A stretch of 64,000 nucleotides of DNA, from NCBI GenBank assembly GCA_902363835.1, contig CABJBM010000011.1:124001-188000 (forward strand), given 5' to 3'. How positions within the stretch are numbered: position 1 is the stretch's first letter; every line of letters begins with the position of its first letter. The stretch is from Lachnospiraceae bacterium (GTDB taxonomy: Bacteria > Bacillota > Clostridia > Lachnospirales > Lachnospiraceae). A model generated the notes under the pieces. That model was not told where the DNA came from. It did not search any database and saw only the letters and a list, made by a program, of their open reading frames with translations. The translations under genes and the position numbers were made by a program. Positions 16,493-25,264 of this stretch are shown piece by piece.

Positions 16493-17392
16493 TTATCCTT
16501 TCACCGCACCAATGGTAACGCCCTTTGCAAAGTATTTTTGCAGGAATGGGTATACGGCCAGCAACGGAAATGCTGAGACAACAACAATACAATACTTTAA
16601 CTGCTCCGCAAGCTTTTGCTTTGCCACCAGCTCTGCCGCAGAAGCTCCTACGTTTCCGGCCTGATTCATCAGCACCAGATTCCTTAATACCACCTGCAAA
16701 GGCATTTTATTCTCATCCCCCAGGAACATCAGCGCATTGAAAAACTGATTCCACATGGCTGTCGCATAAAACAGCGTGATAACTGCGATTATGGTCTTGG
16801 ATAGAGGGAGGGCGATCCTGAAAAAGAATCCGAAATCGCTGCATCCATCTAACTTCGCTGCTTCTAAAAGTTCCGTGGGAATTCCGCTTTCAAAGAAAGA
16901 GCGGCATACAATTAAGTTGTAGGCTGATACAGCCACAGGAAATACCATGGCCCAGATCGTGTTGTAGATCTTCAGCTGAGAAATGGTCAAATATAAAGGT
17001 ATGATACCGCCGCTGAAAAACATGGTAAACGTAAACAGGAACATCAGCACCCGGTTTCCTACCAGATCCTTTCTTGAAAGCGCATATCCTGCCGGAATGG
17101 TAGCAATAAGGGATACTACGGTGCCTACCACCGTGTATTTAATCGTGTTCCAATATCCGCTCCAGATGGGTGCATAGCTCAATGTTTTCTTATAGCCATC
17201 TAAGTACAGGGATTCCGGAAACAGGAGCAGTTTACCGGAGTTTACAATGACCGGATCCGTAAAGGAAGCCAGCACCACGTAGTAAAGGGGATACACAATT
17301 ACGATACATACAAGCAGCATCACAGTCACATTCACTGCCACAAATATTCTGTCACCTGCTGATAACTTCATCTTATTCTTTTTTTCATTCAT
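16493..17392 (-). CDS. Sugar ABC transporter permease (LplC/YtcP type)
   Basis: 299 residues with about six hydrophobic segments. The binding-protein-dependent transport signature (EAAKLDGCSDFGFFFRIALPLSK, given here by its start EAAKLDGCSD) contacts the ATPase. The C-terminus ends FAKGVTIGAVKG, which is characteristic of this LplC-like subfamily. It works as a heterodimer with the product of the gene 18 bp upstream. Confidence 0.88.
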   Translation of the reverse strand: MNEKKNKMKLSAGDRIFVAVNVTVMLLVCIVIVYPLYYVVLASFTDPVIVNSGKLLLFPESLYLDGYKKTLSYAPIWSGYWNTIKYTVVGTVVSLIATIPAGYALSRKDLVGNRVLMFLFTFTMFFSGGIIPLYLTISQLKIYNTIWAMVFPVAVSAYNLIVCRSFFESGIPTELLEAAKLDGCSDFGFFFRIALPLSKTIIAVITLFYATAMWNQFFNALMFLGDENKMPLQVVLRNLVLMNQAGNVGASAAELVAKQKLAEQLKYCIVVVSAFPLLAVYPFLQKYFAKGVTIGAVKG

Positions 17393-17410
17393 CCTTAATC
17401 CCCCTCACCT

Positions 17411-18370
17411 TTAGAAGATGCTGATATCACTGGTTTTCTTGGAAACAAAGTTTGCAATCAGCAGGATAACGAAATTCACCAGCGCATTAAATAATCCGAC
17501 CGCAGTAGCAAAACTGTACTGCGCGCTTTTCAAGCCGACTTTGTACACATAGGTAGAAATCAATTCGCTCACTACCGTGTTGGTGCCATTTTGCATCAGG
17601 AACGCCTTCTCATAACCTACGTTCATAATATTTCCTACTGTCAGAATCAGCATCAAAATGATCGTAGGCAGAATCAGGGGGATGTCTATGTACAATACCC
17701 TTTGAAACTTAGAAGCTCCGTCAATAATTGCTGCTTCATAGTAGTCAGGGCTGATTCCTATCAATGCCGCAATGAATATGATGGCATTAAATCCCATGGT
17801 CTGCCAGATGTTTGATCCGATAAACAAAGTCCGGAACCATTCGGCGGAGCTGGTAAACAGGATTTCCTGTCCCCCTGCACCTCTGATTAAGTTGTTTACC
17901 AGACCATTTGCTGAAAACAGAACAGTAATAATGCTTACTACAACTACGTTAGACATAAAGTAAGGTGCATAAGAGATCGTCTGAATTGTCTTTCTTGCTC
18001 CATTTTGGGTGATCTGATTCAGCAAAAGAGCAAAGACGATAGGTATTGGGAATGCGATTACCAGACTCAGTAAACTGATGGCAACCGTATTCTTAATTGC
18101 AGTCATTGCAATGCTGGTGCTGAAAAACGTCTGAAAATGTTTAAACAGCGGCACCGCCCAGGGACTGTAGAGAATCCCCACTCTTGGCTTGAAATCCTTA
18201 AAGGCAATAATCAACCCATACATAGGATAATAAGCAAACACTGCGAGCCAGATCAAAGCAGGGATCAAAAGCACATACAACTGCCAGCAGGCCAACGCTT
18301 TCTGCAGACTCCCTTTAAAATCCCTTTTGCTTTTCAGCATGACTTTTGTTTCTTTACGACTTTTCCTCAT
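17411..18370 (-). CDS. Sugar ABC transporter permease (LplB/YtcP-partner type)
   Basis: 319 residues with a basic N-terminus, then about six membrane segments. The EAA loop reads YEAAIIDGASKFQRVLYIDI, and the C-terminus SKKTSDISIF is typical for LplB-like permeases. It is the first gene of the operon. A GGAGGAGG ribosome site lies 8 bp before the start, and the promoter and operator at 18484-18535 lie about 115-165 bp upstream. Confidence 0.88.
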   Translation of the reverse strand: MRKSRKETKVMLKSKRDFKGSLQKALACWQLYVLLIPALIWLAVFAYYPMYGLIIAFKDFKPRVGILYSPWAVPLFKHFQTFFSTSIAMTAIKNTVAISLLSLVIAFPIPIVFALLLNQITQNGARKTIQTISYAPYFMSNVVVVSIITVLFSANGLVNNLIRGAGGQEILFTSSAEWFRTLFIGSNIWQTMGFNAIIFIAALIGISPDYYEAAIIDGASKFQRVLYIDIPLILPTIILMLILTVGNIMNVGYEKAFLMQNGTNTVVSELISTYVYKVGLKSAQYSFATAVGLFNALVNFVILLIANFVSKKTSDISIF

Positions 18371-18483
18371 ACTTAATTCCTCCTCCTTTCCTTTTACGGA
18401 ACTATGAATGGATAGCGGTTTCTTTTCCCCTCAGCAGCCTGCACATATCCCCTGTATGGGATAGCTTTTGTAATATTATTTAT

Positions 18484-18499
18484 GTGAAACCCGTTCCAC
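18484..18499 (-). promoter_or_regulatory. LacI-type operator for the fructoside operon
   Basis: GTGAAACCCGTTCCAC is an imperfect 16-bp palindrome (GTG.AAC / GTT.CAC), like operators of LacI-family regulators. It lies 7 bp downstream of the -10 hexamer, over the expected start of transcription. The LacI-family regulator encoded at 19111-20088 is the likely ligand; CcpA (cre-like site) is the alternative. Confidence 0.65.
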
Positions 18500-18506
18500 A
18501 TTTTGT

Positions 18507-18535
18507 ATTATAGTTTAAATTGTACAAAATATCAA
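18507..18535 (-). promoter_or_regulatory. Promoter of the GH32/ABC operon
   Basis: Minus strand: TTGATA (18530-18535), a 17-bp spacer and TATAAT (18507-18512). It is the only strong sigma-70-type match in the 740-bp gap upstream of the first permease gene. Its spacing to the operator fits repression. Confidence 0.75.
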
Positions 18536-18697
18536 TATGTCTGTAAAATAAAAATTATATTTATGGATTAATGCTAATTAATTCTCACTTTACTTGTGCA
18601 TTTCAACAATAACCAAAGGGTGCGTTTGGGAATTCAGAGTCTTTTTGCTATTCTTGTTATTCTTCATATGACTGTTCTGTGACTGTATTTCGCCCAT

Positions 18698-18870
18698 TTG
18701 TTCCACATTTTGTTCCATATCCCAATTTTACTATCTTGTTCCATGTTTCTGTTCCATGTTTCTGTTTCATGCCTATGTTTCTTACTTTTGCTTTTTACTA
18801 CTGTTTCTTACTACTGTTTTTTACTACTATTTCTTATATCCATTCTTAACTTTGTTTCTTACCACTGTTT
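18698..18870. repeat. Pyrimidine-rich degenerate repeat tract
   Basis: The plus strand here is almost all C/T with scattered A/G and contains near-repeats of TGTTCCATGTTTC and TTACTACTGTTTC. Frames open across it give Phe/Leu/Tyr/Cys-rich peptides with no ribosome site and are not credible genes. It fills part of the 740-bp gap between the LacI gene and the permease gene. Confidence 0.5.
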
Positions 18871-18990
18871 CACACCCCTGCTTTATTCCTTTGTTTATGT
18901 CAGCTCTATATCCCGTTTATATTTTGAATCTGGTATCATAGCTTTTCATTTCCAGCCAATCAATTCTGGCACATACAAAAAGCAAAAAGA

Positions 18991-19040
18991 AAAGCCGCCC
19001 CACGAAGAAATGGACTAACTTCTTCATGGGGCGGCTTTCA
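18991..19040 (-). terminator. Terminator of the LacI-family gene
   Basis: AAAGCCGCCCCATGAAGAA pairs with TTCTTCGTGGGGCGGCTTT (one G-T pair), followed on the minus strand by TCTTTTTG. It is one of the strongest hairpins in the window, 70 bp after the stop codon at 19111. Confidence 0.85.
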
Positions 19041-19110
19041 CTATATAAAAACTGTATACTGAATTATATAGGGCATACCGCCATACTTTCTATTTTATTT
19101 CCCTGTCCGC

Positions 19111-20088
19111 TTAAACAGTTCCTCCTTCCTGGAGACTTACATTCACAATCTGGTCCAGCTCTATATGCTTGGCACCTTCTATTTCCTGCATAATGGTATT
19201 TACACACCGTTTCGCTATTTCCGGAAGATTCTGGCATATGGTTGTAATGGTGGGGTGTATGATTCTGGTAAGAGGTATTCCGTCATACCCTATGATTTTA
19301 AGCCTTCCAGGTACATCAATCCGGTATTCTGCAGCTACCTTCAGGCAGGTAATGGCCGCAATATCATCGGCGAAAATACCATCGGCATATTCAATAAACC
19401 TGATACACTCCCGTTTCACCCATTCGCTGTATTCGAAAACCATACGGTCTCTGGGAGTATATACTTCCAGAACATTCCGTCCGTCCTCTTCCATCCTTTC
19501 CCGAAACGCTTTATGCCTTTCCAAAAAACACCAATTATCATATGGCATGGGCATGAATTGCACCACCTTTTGGCAGCCTCCTCTTAATAGTGATTCCGCT
19601 GCCATCCGGCCTCCCCGGCGATGGTCTGAATGAATATTGGCGACATCAGATCCCCAGCTTCTATCCATACATACAATCGGACGCCGTATATTACTTATAT
19701 CCGTATCCACAGCCATATCTACACAGCTGATCAGCCCATCCATAACATTTCTTTGCAGCATCTCCAGATATTCTTCCTGCTTTAGGAACTTCTCATCAAC
19801 ACCGCAGATCATACACTTATAGCCATGTTTATACAGTTCAATCTCTATGTATTTAGTCAAACCTGCAAAAAAAGGATGTTCCAAGTCCGGAACCATGACC
19901 CCTACAAAACCGGAACGCCTACGATAAAGATTCTGAGCCAATTCATTGGGCACATACTCCAGTTCCTTCACTGCATCAAGAATCTTTTTCTTCGTCTCTT
20001 CTGCTATATAACCAGTTCCATTCAAAGCCCTGGAAACCGTCCCTATTCCAACTCCAGCCTTTAACGCAACATCCCGTATACTGGCCAT
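19111..20088 (-). CDS. LacI-family transcriptional regulator
   Basis: 325 residues. The N-terminal LacI HTH (SIRDVALKAGVGIGTVSRAL, about 3-22) is followed by the hinge YVPNELAQNLYRRRSG. The periplasmic-binding-like effector domain includes VGVMVPDLEHPFFA and IKIIGYDGIPL-like segments. It lies upstream of and co-directional with the GH32/ABC operon but has its own terminator, so it is transcribed separately. The probable target is the palindrome at 18484-18499, with a saccharide of that pathway as inducer (inference). Confidence 0.88.
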   Translation of the reverse strand: MASIRDVALKAGVGIGTVSRALNGTGYIAEETKKKILDAVKELEYVPNELAQNLYRRRSGFVGVMVPDLEHPFFAGLTKYIEIELYKHGYKCMICGVDEKFLKQEEYLEMLQRNVMDGLISCVDMAVDTDISNIRRPIVCMDRSWGSDVANIHSDHRRGGRMAAESLLRGGCQKVVQFMPMPYDNWCFLERHKAFRERMEEDGRNVLEVYTPRDRMVFEYSEWVKRECIRFIEYADGIFADDIAAITCLKVAAEYRIDVPGRLKIIGYDGIPLTRIIHPTITTICQNLPEIAKRCVNTIMQEIEGAKHIELDQIVNVSLQEGGTV

Positions 20089-20210
20089 ATTTTATTTACT
20101 CCTTTCGTTCTGCATCATAGGTTTTAACAAATTATTTTTATCTTATCTTATCCTGGGGTAAAATGCAAGATGGCATTTGAAATGCAGTTGCGAAAGGTCA
20201 TGATGGTGGA

Positions 20211-20334
20211 AAAACCTCAGAAACTCTTGATTCTCCAAGTTTTCTGAGGCTTTTGTCAAGAGATAGCAACCCGATTTGAACTGGAGATTGCCTGAAAAAC
20301 GTAGGAAAAAAAGAGTTTGGCGTGCCGGGATGGG
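20211..20334. repeat. Repeat family copy A (about 125 bp)
   Basis: It is homologous to 36733-36858, in the same orientation. The parts are a hairpin CCTCAGAAA...TTTCTGAGG, a middle block with GATTTGAACTGGAGAT identical in both copies, and a 3' block GTTTGGCGTGCCGGGATGGG identical in both. On the minus strand the hairpin comes last and is followed by TTTTT, so it looks like a terminator after a transcribed element. CAGTTCAAATC resembles a tRNA T-loop and CCCGGCACGCCA a tRNA 3' end, but no complete tRNA folds. It may be a tRNA-derived relic or a small non-coding element. Confidence 0.55.
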
Positions 20335-20420
20335 TACTTATGCTAAATGTTCTGATTCTACATGAGTAATCACTGCTCCATAACCATTAGTTAATATAAT
20401 CTGGTTACCTGTCTTTCCAT

Positions 20421-21401
20421 TTATCCCCAGATATCATTCAAAGTTTTTGCCTCCAAAATAATCCTGCTGGACGAATATCTCGGTCCCTGAGGTGCCAAAG
20501 CCCTCTTTTCTCCAAGACCCACCGAGTTAATCTTTTTTAAAGAGCCTTCTTTAAAATATACAATATATTTATTACTGTCTTCATATTTATCAATCCAAGC
20601 AACCTCCGCCATATATGTAATGGCAGAAACAGGCGCCACCTGATAAGCTGCTATATATTTGATCTTATCAATCATAGCACTGGATATTCGAATGGCATAC
20701 CAACGGTTATTTTTAATAAACTCCTCCTGAAATCCATCATCTCTGTCCGGAACAATAATTGTATCCAACTGATCCGCATCCTCTACAGTCGGAAGGTCTT
20801 CAAGTATATCTTCTTTAAAGGGTGTAAAACGATGCAGCTTTTTATCACCCTATACATAGGTCTGGGCCTCTATTACTTCCGTTGCCATGGTTAGCTGGGC
20901 CATTACGCGATTCAATTCCTCTGTTGCCTCATCAATTACAATAATAGCAGAGGGGCGATTATCAAAAATCACCTGATCCAGCAATTCATTCACATTATTA
21001 TATTTGGATCTTTTTAAAAAGGCATTTAATTTCCCTTTCTTTTCATCATCTGAGCCAATACTATCCAGTAAAATGTTTTTCATTTTATACTTATCCATTT
21101 CACTGGAAATACCAAAGCGTAAGATCTGTTCTCCGATATGTCCATAAACATCATGACTCTTTAATTCAATTTCTACCAAATATAATTTAGGGTCATTATG
21201 AAAAGTGAGATCCAGATAATAACCATCTGGTATGGAAGCCCCCTTTTTGGGTTTTCCAATCAATTTCTTAATGTCAAAATATAATCCCTCAGCGCCTAAA
21301 ATAGTATCGGCGTTTTGGACAATCATTCTTTCAAAATCCGCTTCCCTCTCATAATGAAACAATGAATAAATCTGTCCTGACTCATCTATTATCTTATGCA
21401 C
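20421..21401 (-). pseudogene. PD-(D/E)XK nuclease-like protein gene with in-frame amber
   Basis: One frame runs from GTG at 21399-21401 (GGGAGGGG upstream) to 20421 and is interrupted only by TAG at 20850-20852. The first part (183 aa) contains SIPDGYYLDLTFHN and YLVEIELKS, a PD...ExK arrangement, plus IGEQILRFGI. The second (about 143 codons after the amber) has KNNRWYAIRIS and SAITYMAEV. The residues around the amber (AQTYV stop GDKKLHRFTPF) read as continuous protein. The family appears to be a large phage- or defence-associated nuclease-like group, but I cannot name it. Suppression or sequencing error is possible; otherwise the gene is broken. Confidence 0.7.
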
Positions 21402-21546
21402 GCTAGCCCCTCCCAAGTTTATTAACTTTCTATCTCATCTCTTTTTCTTGGTCCATTCCCGTTCAATGTTATACCTAAATGTATCAACAGAGCACTATGA
21501 TTTTTATATTGTCACTTCAATCAAAATACTTTATATTACTTTCGTA

Positions 21547-21615
21547 TTACCCATAAAACCAATCTTTAAATCCGGCATTTTTAGCTGCATTATATACAGG
21601 TGTGTAATCATTCAT
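21547..21615 (-). pseudogene. Micro-ORF (22 aa) matching the C-terminus of the HNH protein at 51.1 kb
   Basis: MNDYTPVYNAAKNAGFKDWF... starts after TAAGGAG and ends at TAA (21547-21549). Its last 17 residues align with the end of the HNH protein encoded at 51146-52252 (PVYNAARNAGFKNWLYNA), and the DNA is similar too. It is most simply the 3' remnant of a second HNH gene lost by deletion. A translated peptide is possible because a ribosome site is present. The rest of the gap 21417-21703 shows nothing else. Confidence 0.6.
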
Positions 21616-21703
21616 AGCATTTTCTCCTTATAATCTAATTTATTATTAAATAAACTTTCCTGCTTGTACTCCTTTTCGCCCATATAGAATACGTATTCCA
21701 TGC

Positions 21704-22339
21704 TTACTGAATATTCGTGATTTTACTTAAGTCACCACTGCATAAGGCCTCAAGATTATTAAAGATTTTTTCCGCAGGCCAGTCCCACCACTTCAAATCA
21801 ATAAGATAATCAATCAGCTTATCATCAAATCTTTTCTTAATAATCTTACAAGGATTTCCTCCCACAATGTGATAAGCCGGCACATCTTTTACCACAACAG
21901 AATTGGCCGCAATAATCGCACCGTCACCAATATGGACTCCCGGCATAACGGTAACATTCTGTCCAATCCATACATCATTCCCTACAACAGTGTCGCCTTT
22001 CAGCGGCAAGTCTTCCAGGGATGGAGTACACTTTTCCCACCCATGACCCATGATATTAAACGGATAGGTCGTGACACTACACATCCTATGATTTGCACCG
22101 TTCATTATAAACTCAATTCCTCTAGCCATGGCACAGAATTTGCCAATAATAAGCTTATCACCCAGAAATTCATAATGATGAGTGACATGTTCCTCAAAAT
22201 TTTCAGCTCCATTCAGATCATCATAATAGGTATAATCTCCAACAATAATATTAGAGCGGGTAATTACATTTTTGATGTAACAAACACTCTTTATTTTTTC
22301 ATTGGGATATATAACATTGGGATCAGGCCCGTATTGCAT
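21704..22339 (-). CDS. Vat-type xenobiotic (streptogramin A-like) O-acetyltransferase
   Basis: 211 residues (VatD 209, VatA 219). The left-handed beta-helix hexapeptide repeats and the XAT signatures are visible: [21 protein letters not shown], starting at YYDD (acceptor-site loop), [10 protein letters not shown] with the catalytic His, [12 protein letters not shown], and [29 protein letters not shown] near the C-terminus is also shared with Vat enzymes. These trimeric enzymes move acetyl from acetyl-CoA to a hydroxyl of group A streptogramins, but chromosomal members may act on other acceptors. An AGGAGG-like ribosome site precedes the start. Resistance is an inference from similarity. Confidence 0.85.
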   Translation of the reverse strand: MQYGPDPNVIYPNEKIKSVCYIKNVITRSNIIVGDYTYYDDLNGAENFEEHVTHHYEFLGDKLIIGKFCAMARGIEFIMNGANHRMCSVTTYPFNIMGHGWEKCTPSLEDLPLKGDTVVGNDVWIGQNVTVMPGVHIGDGAIIAANSVVVKDVPAYHIVGGNPCKIIKKRFDDKLIDYLIDLKWWDWPAEKIFNNLEALCSGDLSKITNIQ

Positions 22340-22478
22340 AGTATTCCTCCAATCTATTTTATAAATTACCTGCGTCTTACTAATTCAAAAGTTTTTTCCA
22401 ACCTTCCACTGCACAGAATAACCTGCTTACGGAAAAATAGTTATCCGCTCTTACTAAAAACCTGGGCAATATGCAGGA

Positions 22479-23321
22479 TTATCTTAGTCCAATACCTTTA
22501 AGAACATCAATTGTATTAATACCATCATACATATAGGCCAGTTCATTAAGTTTGAACGGTATATTGGCTCTGTCATCAAGTTTTATCAGTTTATAATTGT
22601 TCTCTAAACGGCAGCTATTGCGTATAATTGACTCTTTGATTGATGGCTTGTCGATCTTTTCTGCATGAACAATTATTTCTTGCAGACTTCCGAACTGATT
22701 TATAAGTTTCGATGCCGTTTTCGGTCCTACTTTATCCGCTCCTTTAATGTTGTCCGCGCCATCACCAGTTAGTGACTTAAAATCAGCATATTGCCAAGGA
22801 TAAATACCATACTTATTTTTCAAATACGTTGTGTCGCAAATGATAGTTTTGTCACCGCGGTAACGCAGGACACTCACATTCTCACTTAACAACTGAAAAA
22901 AGTCGCTATCAAACGAAGCAATCGTAATTTGACACTCATTACCATATTTATGTGTATAACTTGCAACAACATCATCTACCTCAAGTTCTTCCACTTCTGT
23001 ATGCCTAATCCTCATAAATGTGAGAGCAGTGTAAACATCATTAAGCTGTGAAAACGGATTTTTTTCATCAGCAACTTGTGAATAATCGATGCGGTTTGCT
23101 TTATAGTCAGCAAGCAGTTCTGTCCGATCGTTTTCATGTTCACCATCAAATAACACAACAAGGTTTGTAGGATTTATCATTTTAATTATCTTTATTAAAG
23201 CGCCAACAAAACCTAATACACCTTGTATTGCTTTACCATCAGTATTTATTATTCTTGACGACATACCAAAAAACATTTGAAAATGTAAATTAAGTCCGTC
23301 AACTATTAAAAGTTTGTTCAT
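22479..23321 (-). CDS. 5'-3' exonuclease / flap-endonuclease-like protein
   Basis: The start MNKLLIVDGLNL is preferred over an upstream ATG without a ribosome site. 280 residues. The PIN-like 5'-nuclease domain has the metal-binding acidic residues in VDGLNL, VLFDGE, ELEVDDVV and SFDSDFF. The helix-three-turn-helix is TGDGADNIKGADKVGPKTA (DNA binding). This is the fold of the DNA polymerase I N-terminal domain and of stand-alone phage or bacterial flap nucleases. No polymerase domain is attached. Its role (Okazaki flap removal, repair or phage-derived) is not decided by the context. Confidence 0.85.
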   Translation of the reverse strand: MNKLLIVDGLNLHFQMFFGMSSRIINTDGKAIQGVLGFVGALIKIIKMINPTNLVVLFDGEHENDRTELLADYKANRIDYSQVADEKNPFSQLNDVYTALTFMRIRHTEVEELEVDDVVASYTHKYGNECQITIASFDSDFFQLLSENVSVLRYRGDKTIICDTTYLKNKYGIYPWQYADFKSLTGDGADNIKGADKVGPKTASKLINQFGSLQEIIVHAEKIDKPSIKESIIRNSCRLENNYKLIKLDDRANIPFKLNELAYMYDGINTIDVLKGIGLR

Positions 23322-23482
23322 GCCATTATCTCTTTTTATGAAGGTTATAAAAATATCATCGTTGTTTAATAGTCCCATTTTATCATATCAACTGCCAATA
23401 TTCTACCTCATTCCGAAGTTCAACTACGGACTTTTCTTCAAAAATTTAAAACAAAAAACAAATTCGTAAACCTGGGAAATAG

Positions 23483-23527
23483 CAAAAGACCAGTAAGCGG
23501 TACGGAAACCGCCTTTCCAGTCTTTTG
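23483..23527. terminator. Terminator after the RidA gene
   Basis: AAAAGACCAGTAAGCGGT pairs with ACCGCCTTTCCAGTCTTTT, with small internal mismatches and T/A runs on both sides. It ends the leftward operon (23580-31056) and can act in both directions. Confidence 0.7.
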
Positions 23528-23579
23528 TCAACTTATTATCCATGCCTCGTTTCTAATTACACATCACTGCTCCAAAAAT

Positions 23580-23966
23580 TCAGACTACTGTCGCTACCGC
23601 TTCAATTTCAATCATAACTCCATTGTTAAACTTTCCAATCTCCATAGTACTTCTGGCGGGCGGGTTTTCCGGAAAAAACTCCTTATAAGCCTCATTGAAT
23701 ACATGAAACTGATCAATATCCGCAACAAATACCAAGGTTTTAATTACATGCTCCAGATCGGACCCTGCTTCCAGCAGAATCTGCTCAAGATTTCTCAGAG
23801 CCTGACGGGTCTGTTCTACAATATCCCCCGGTGCAACAAGCTGCCTTGTTACCGGATCATGGGCAGTTATGCCAGCTGTATACACCAAATCTCCTGCCCG
23901 AAATGCCTGAGAATACCAGCCTCCCGGCTCAGGTGCCTTCCTTGTAGTAATTTTCTCTGCTTTCAT
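23580..23966 (-). CDS. RidA-family protein (reactive imine deaminase)
   Basis: 128 residues, the usual RidA length. The family signature is visible: GDLVYTAGITAHDPVT, then RQALRNLEQILLEAGSDLEHVIKT (given by its start RQALRNLEQI) and the C-terminal block PPARSTMEIG with the conserved Arg that binds carboxylates. Members hydrolyse enamine/imine intermediates or related amides. As the last gene of an allantoin/hydantoin-type operon it may act on a carbamoyl or imine intermediate of that pathway (inference). Confidence 0.88.
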   Translation of the reverse strand: MKAEKITTRKAPEPGGWYSQAFRAGDLVYTAGITAHDPVTRQLVAPGDIVEQTRQALRNLEQILLEAGSDLEHVIKTLVFVADIDQFHVFNEAYKEFFPENPPARSTMEIGKFNNGVMIEIEAVATVV

Positions 23967-23989
23967 TTCTGTTTCCTTTCCCTCTTAAA

Positions 23990-25243
23990 TTATATTTCTT
24001 CCAATTCACAAAGTCTCTGCAAGGTCTCGCAAAGCACCTGGGCTCCTGCTGCCAAATCTTCTTTTGTTGTAAGCTCTTCCGGACAATGGCTGACCCCGCC
24101 ATTAGAACTGCGCAGGAATATCATTGCCATTGGGTATAACCTCCCCATCTGCATTGCATCATGGGCCGGGTAACTTACCATATTCATATGGGGGATTCCA
24201 TGTTTATCCGCACTTTCTGCAATTATTTCTTTCAGCCTTGGATGGCAATGACACGGTGCCGTGCTGATTGTGGACTTTACCTTATAAGTCAGCCCCCTCT
24301 CCTCACACTGCTTTTCCACAAACTCTATCAAATTATCATACAGCTGCTTCCATATATCATCTTCCACTTCCCGGAAGTCCACTGAAAATGTAACTTTATT
24401 AGCCACTATATTATGCTCATTTGGTTCAACCTTTAAGTATCCTACTGTTCCTCTGGTTGGGGAACCGGATTCCAGCGCAAGCCGTTCCACTTCGCAGGCT
24501 GTCATTGCTGCTGCCGCAAAAGCATCGTGTCTGTCTTCCATTGCCATGCCGCCTGCATGCGCGGATTCACCATAATATGTGATATAGAATTGGTGAATGC
24601 CAGCAATGTCATTCACAACCGCCACAGGCAATCCTTTTTTAAGCAAATATTTCCCCTGCTCAATATGGAGCTCAATAAAGGCAAAATAATCTTCTTTCTT
24701 AATGAATGAACCTTCAAAGTTATCCGGCTCCAAGCCCATATCGTATTCCAACATAGCCTCTTTCATCGTTTTCCCGGTATTCCGGTCCACAGATACAGAT
24801 GCAAAATCATGGGGCAGCATTCCGCAAATTGCCTTGCTTCCAAAATGGCCGCCTAAAAACTGACTTGCTTCTTCATTAATAAATGCGATCATTTCAATCG
24901 GGCGTTTGGGCTTATAGCCGGCTTCTCTCATTGTCTCAAGAGCCTCCAATGCCGTCATAACCCCTGCCAGCCCATCGTACTTACCTCCCATGGGTACCGT
25001 ATCAAAATGAGAGCCGGTCAAGACCGGGGGCAAATCTTTCGTTCCTTCATATCGCCCATAAATATTTCCTACGGTATCCACCCTCACCTTTAGCCCGGCC
25101 TCTTCCATCCATTTAATTAAAAGAATTGCCGCTTCCCGATATTCCGGCGTCCATGCAAAACGGCTGATTCCACCTCTTGGATCTCTCCCGTATTCACCAA
25201 CTTCCTGTTCCCTGTCCCATAATCTTTCCGCATTAATTTTCAT
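23990..25243 (-). CDS. M20-family carbamoylase / allantoate amidohydrolase
   Basis: 417 residues of the hydantoinase/carbamoylase (HyuC, AllC) branch of M20 peptidases. Visible motifs: GSHFDTVPMGGKYDG (metal His and Asp), FINEEASQFLGGHFGSKAI (Glu pair), ELHIEQGKYL (metal His region) and the dimerisation lid with HAGGMAMEDRHDA. Two metal ions (often Mn or Zn) are expected. The reaction is hydrolysis of N-carbamoyl amino acids or allantoate. It lies 21 bp downstream of the cyclic amidohydrolase gene, so the two probably act in sequence. Confidence 0.85.
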   Translation of the reverse strand: MKINAERLWDREQEVGEYGRDPRGGISRFAWTPEYREAAILLIKWMEEAGLKVRVDTVGNIYGRYEGTKDLPPVLTGSHFDTVPMGGKYDGLAGVMTALEALETMREAGYKPKRPIEMIAFINEEASQFLGGHFGSKAICGMLPHDFASVSVDRNTGKTMKEAMLEYDMGLEPDNFEGSFIKKEDYFAFIELHIEQGKYLLKKGLPVAVVNDIAGIHQFYITYYGESAHAGGMAMEDRHDAFAAAAMTACEVERLALESGSPTRGTVGYLKVEPNEHNIVANKVTFSVDFREVEDDIWKQLYDNLIEFVEKQCEERGLTYKVKSTISTAPCHCHPRLKEIIAESADKHGIPHMNMVSYPAHDAMQMGRLYPMAMIFLRSSNGGVSHCPEELTTKEDLAAGAQVLCETLQRLCELEEI

Positions 25244-25264
25244 AAACTGCCTCCTGCCAACTGT

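Noticed and set aside
18698..19018. 106-aa Phe/Cys/Leu-rich ORF (plus strand)
   Set aside because: Arises from the pyrimidine-rich tract and runs into the LacI terminator; no ribosome site.
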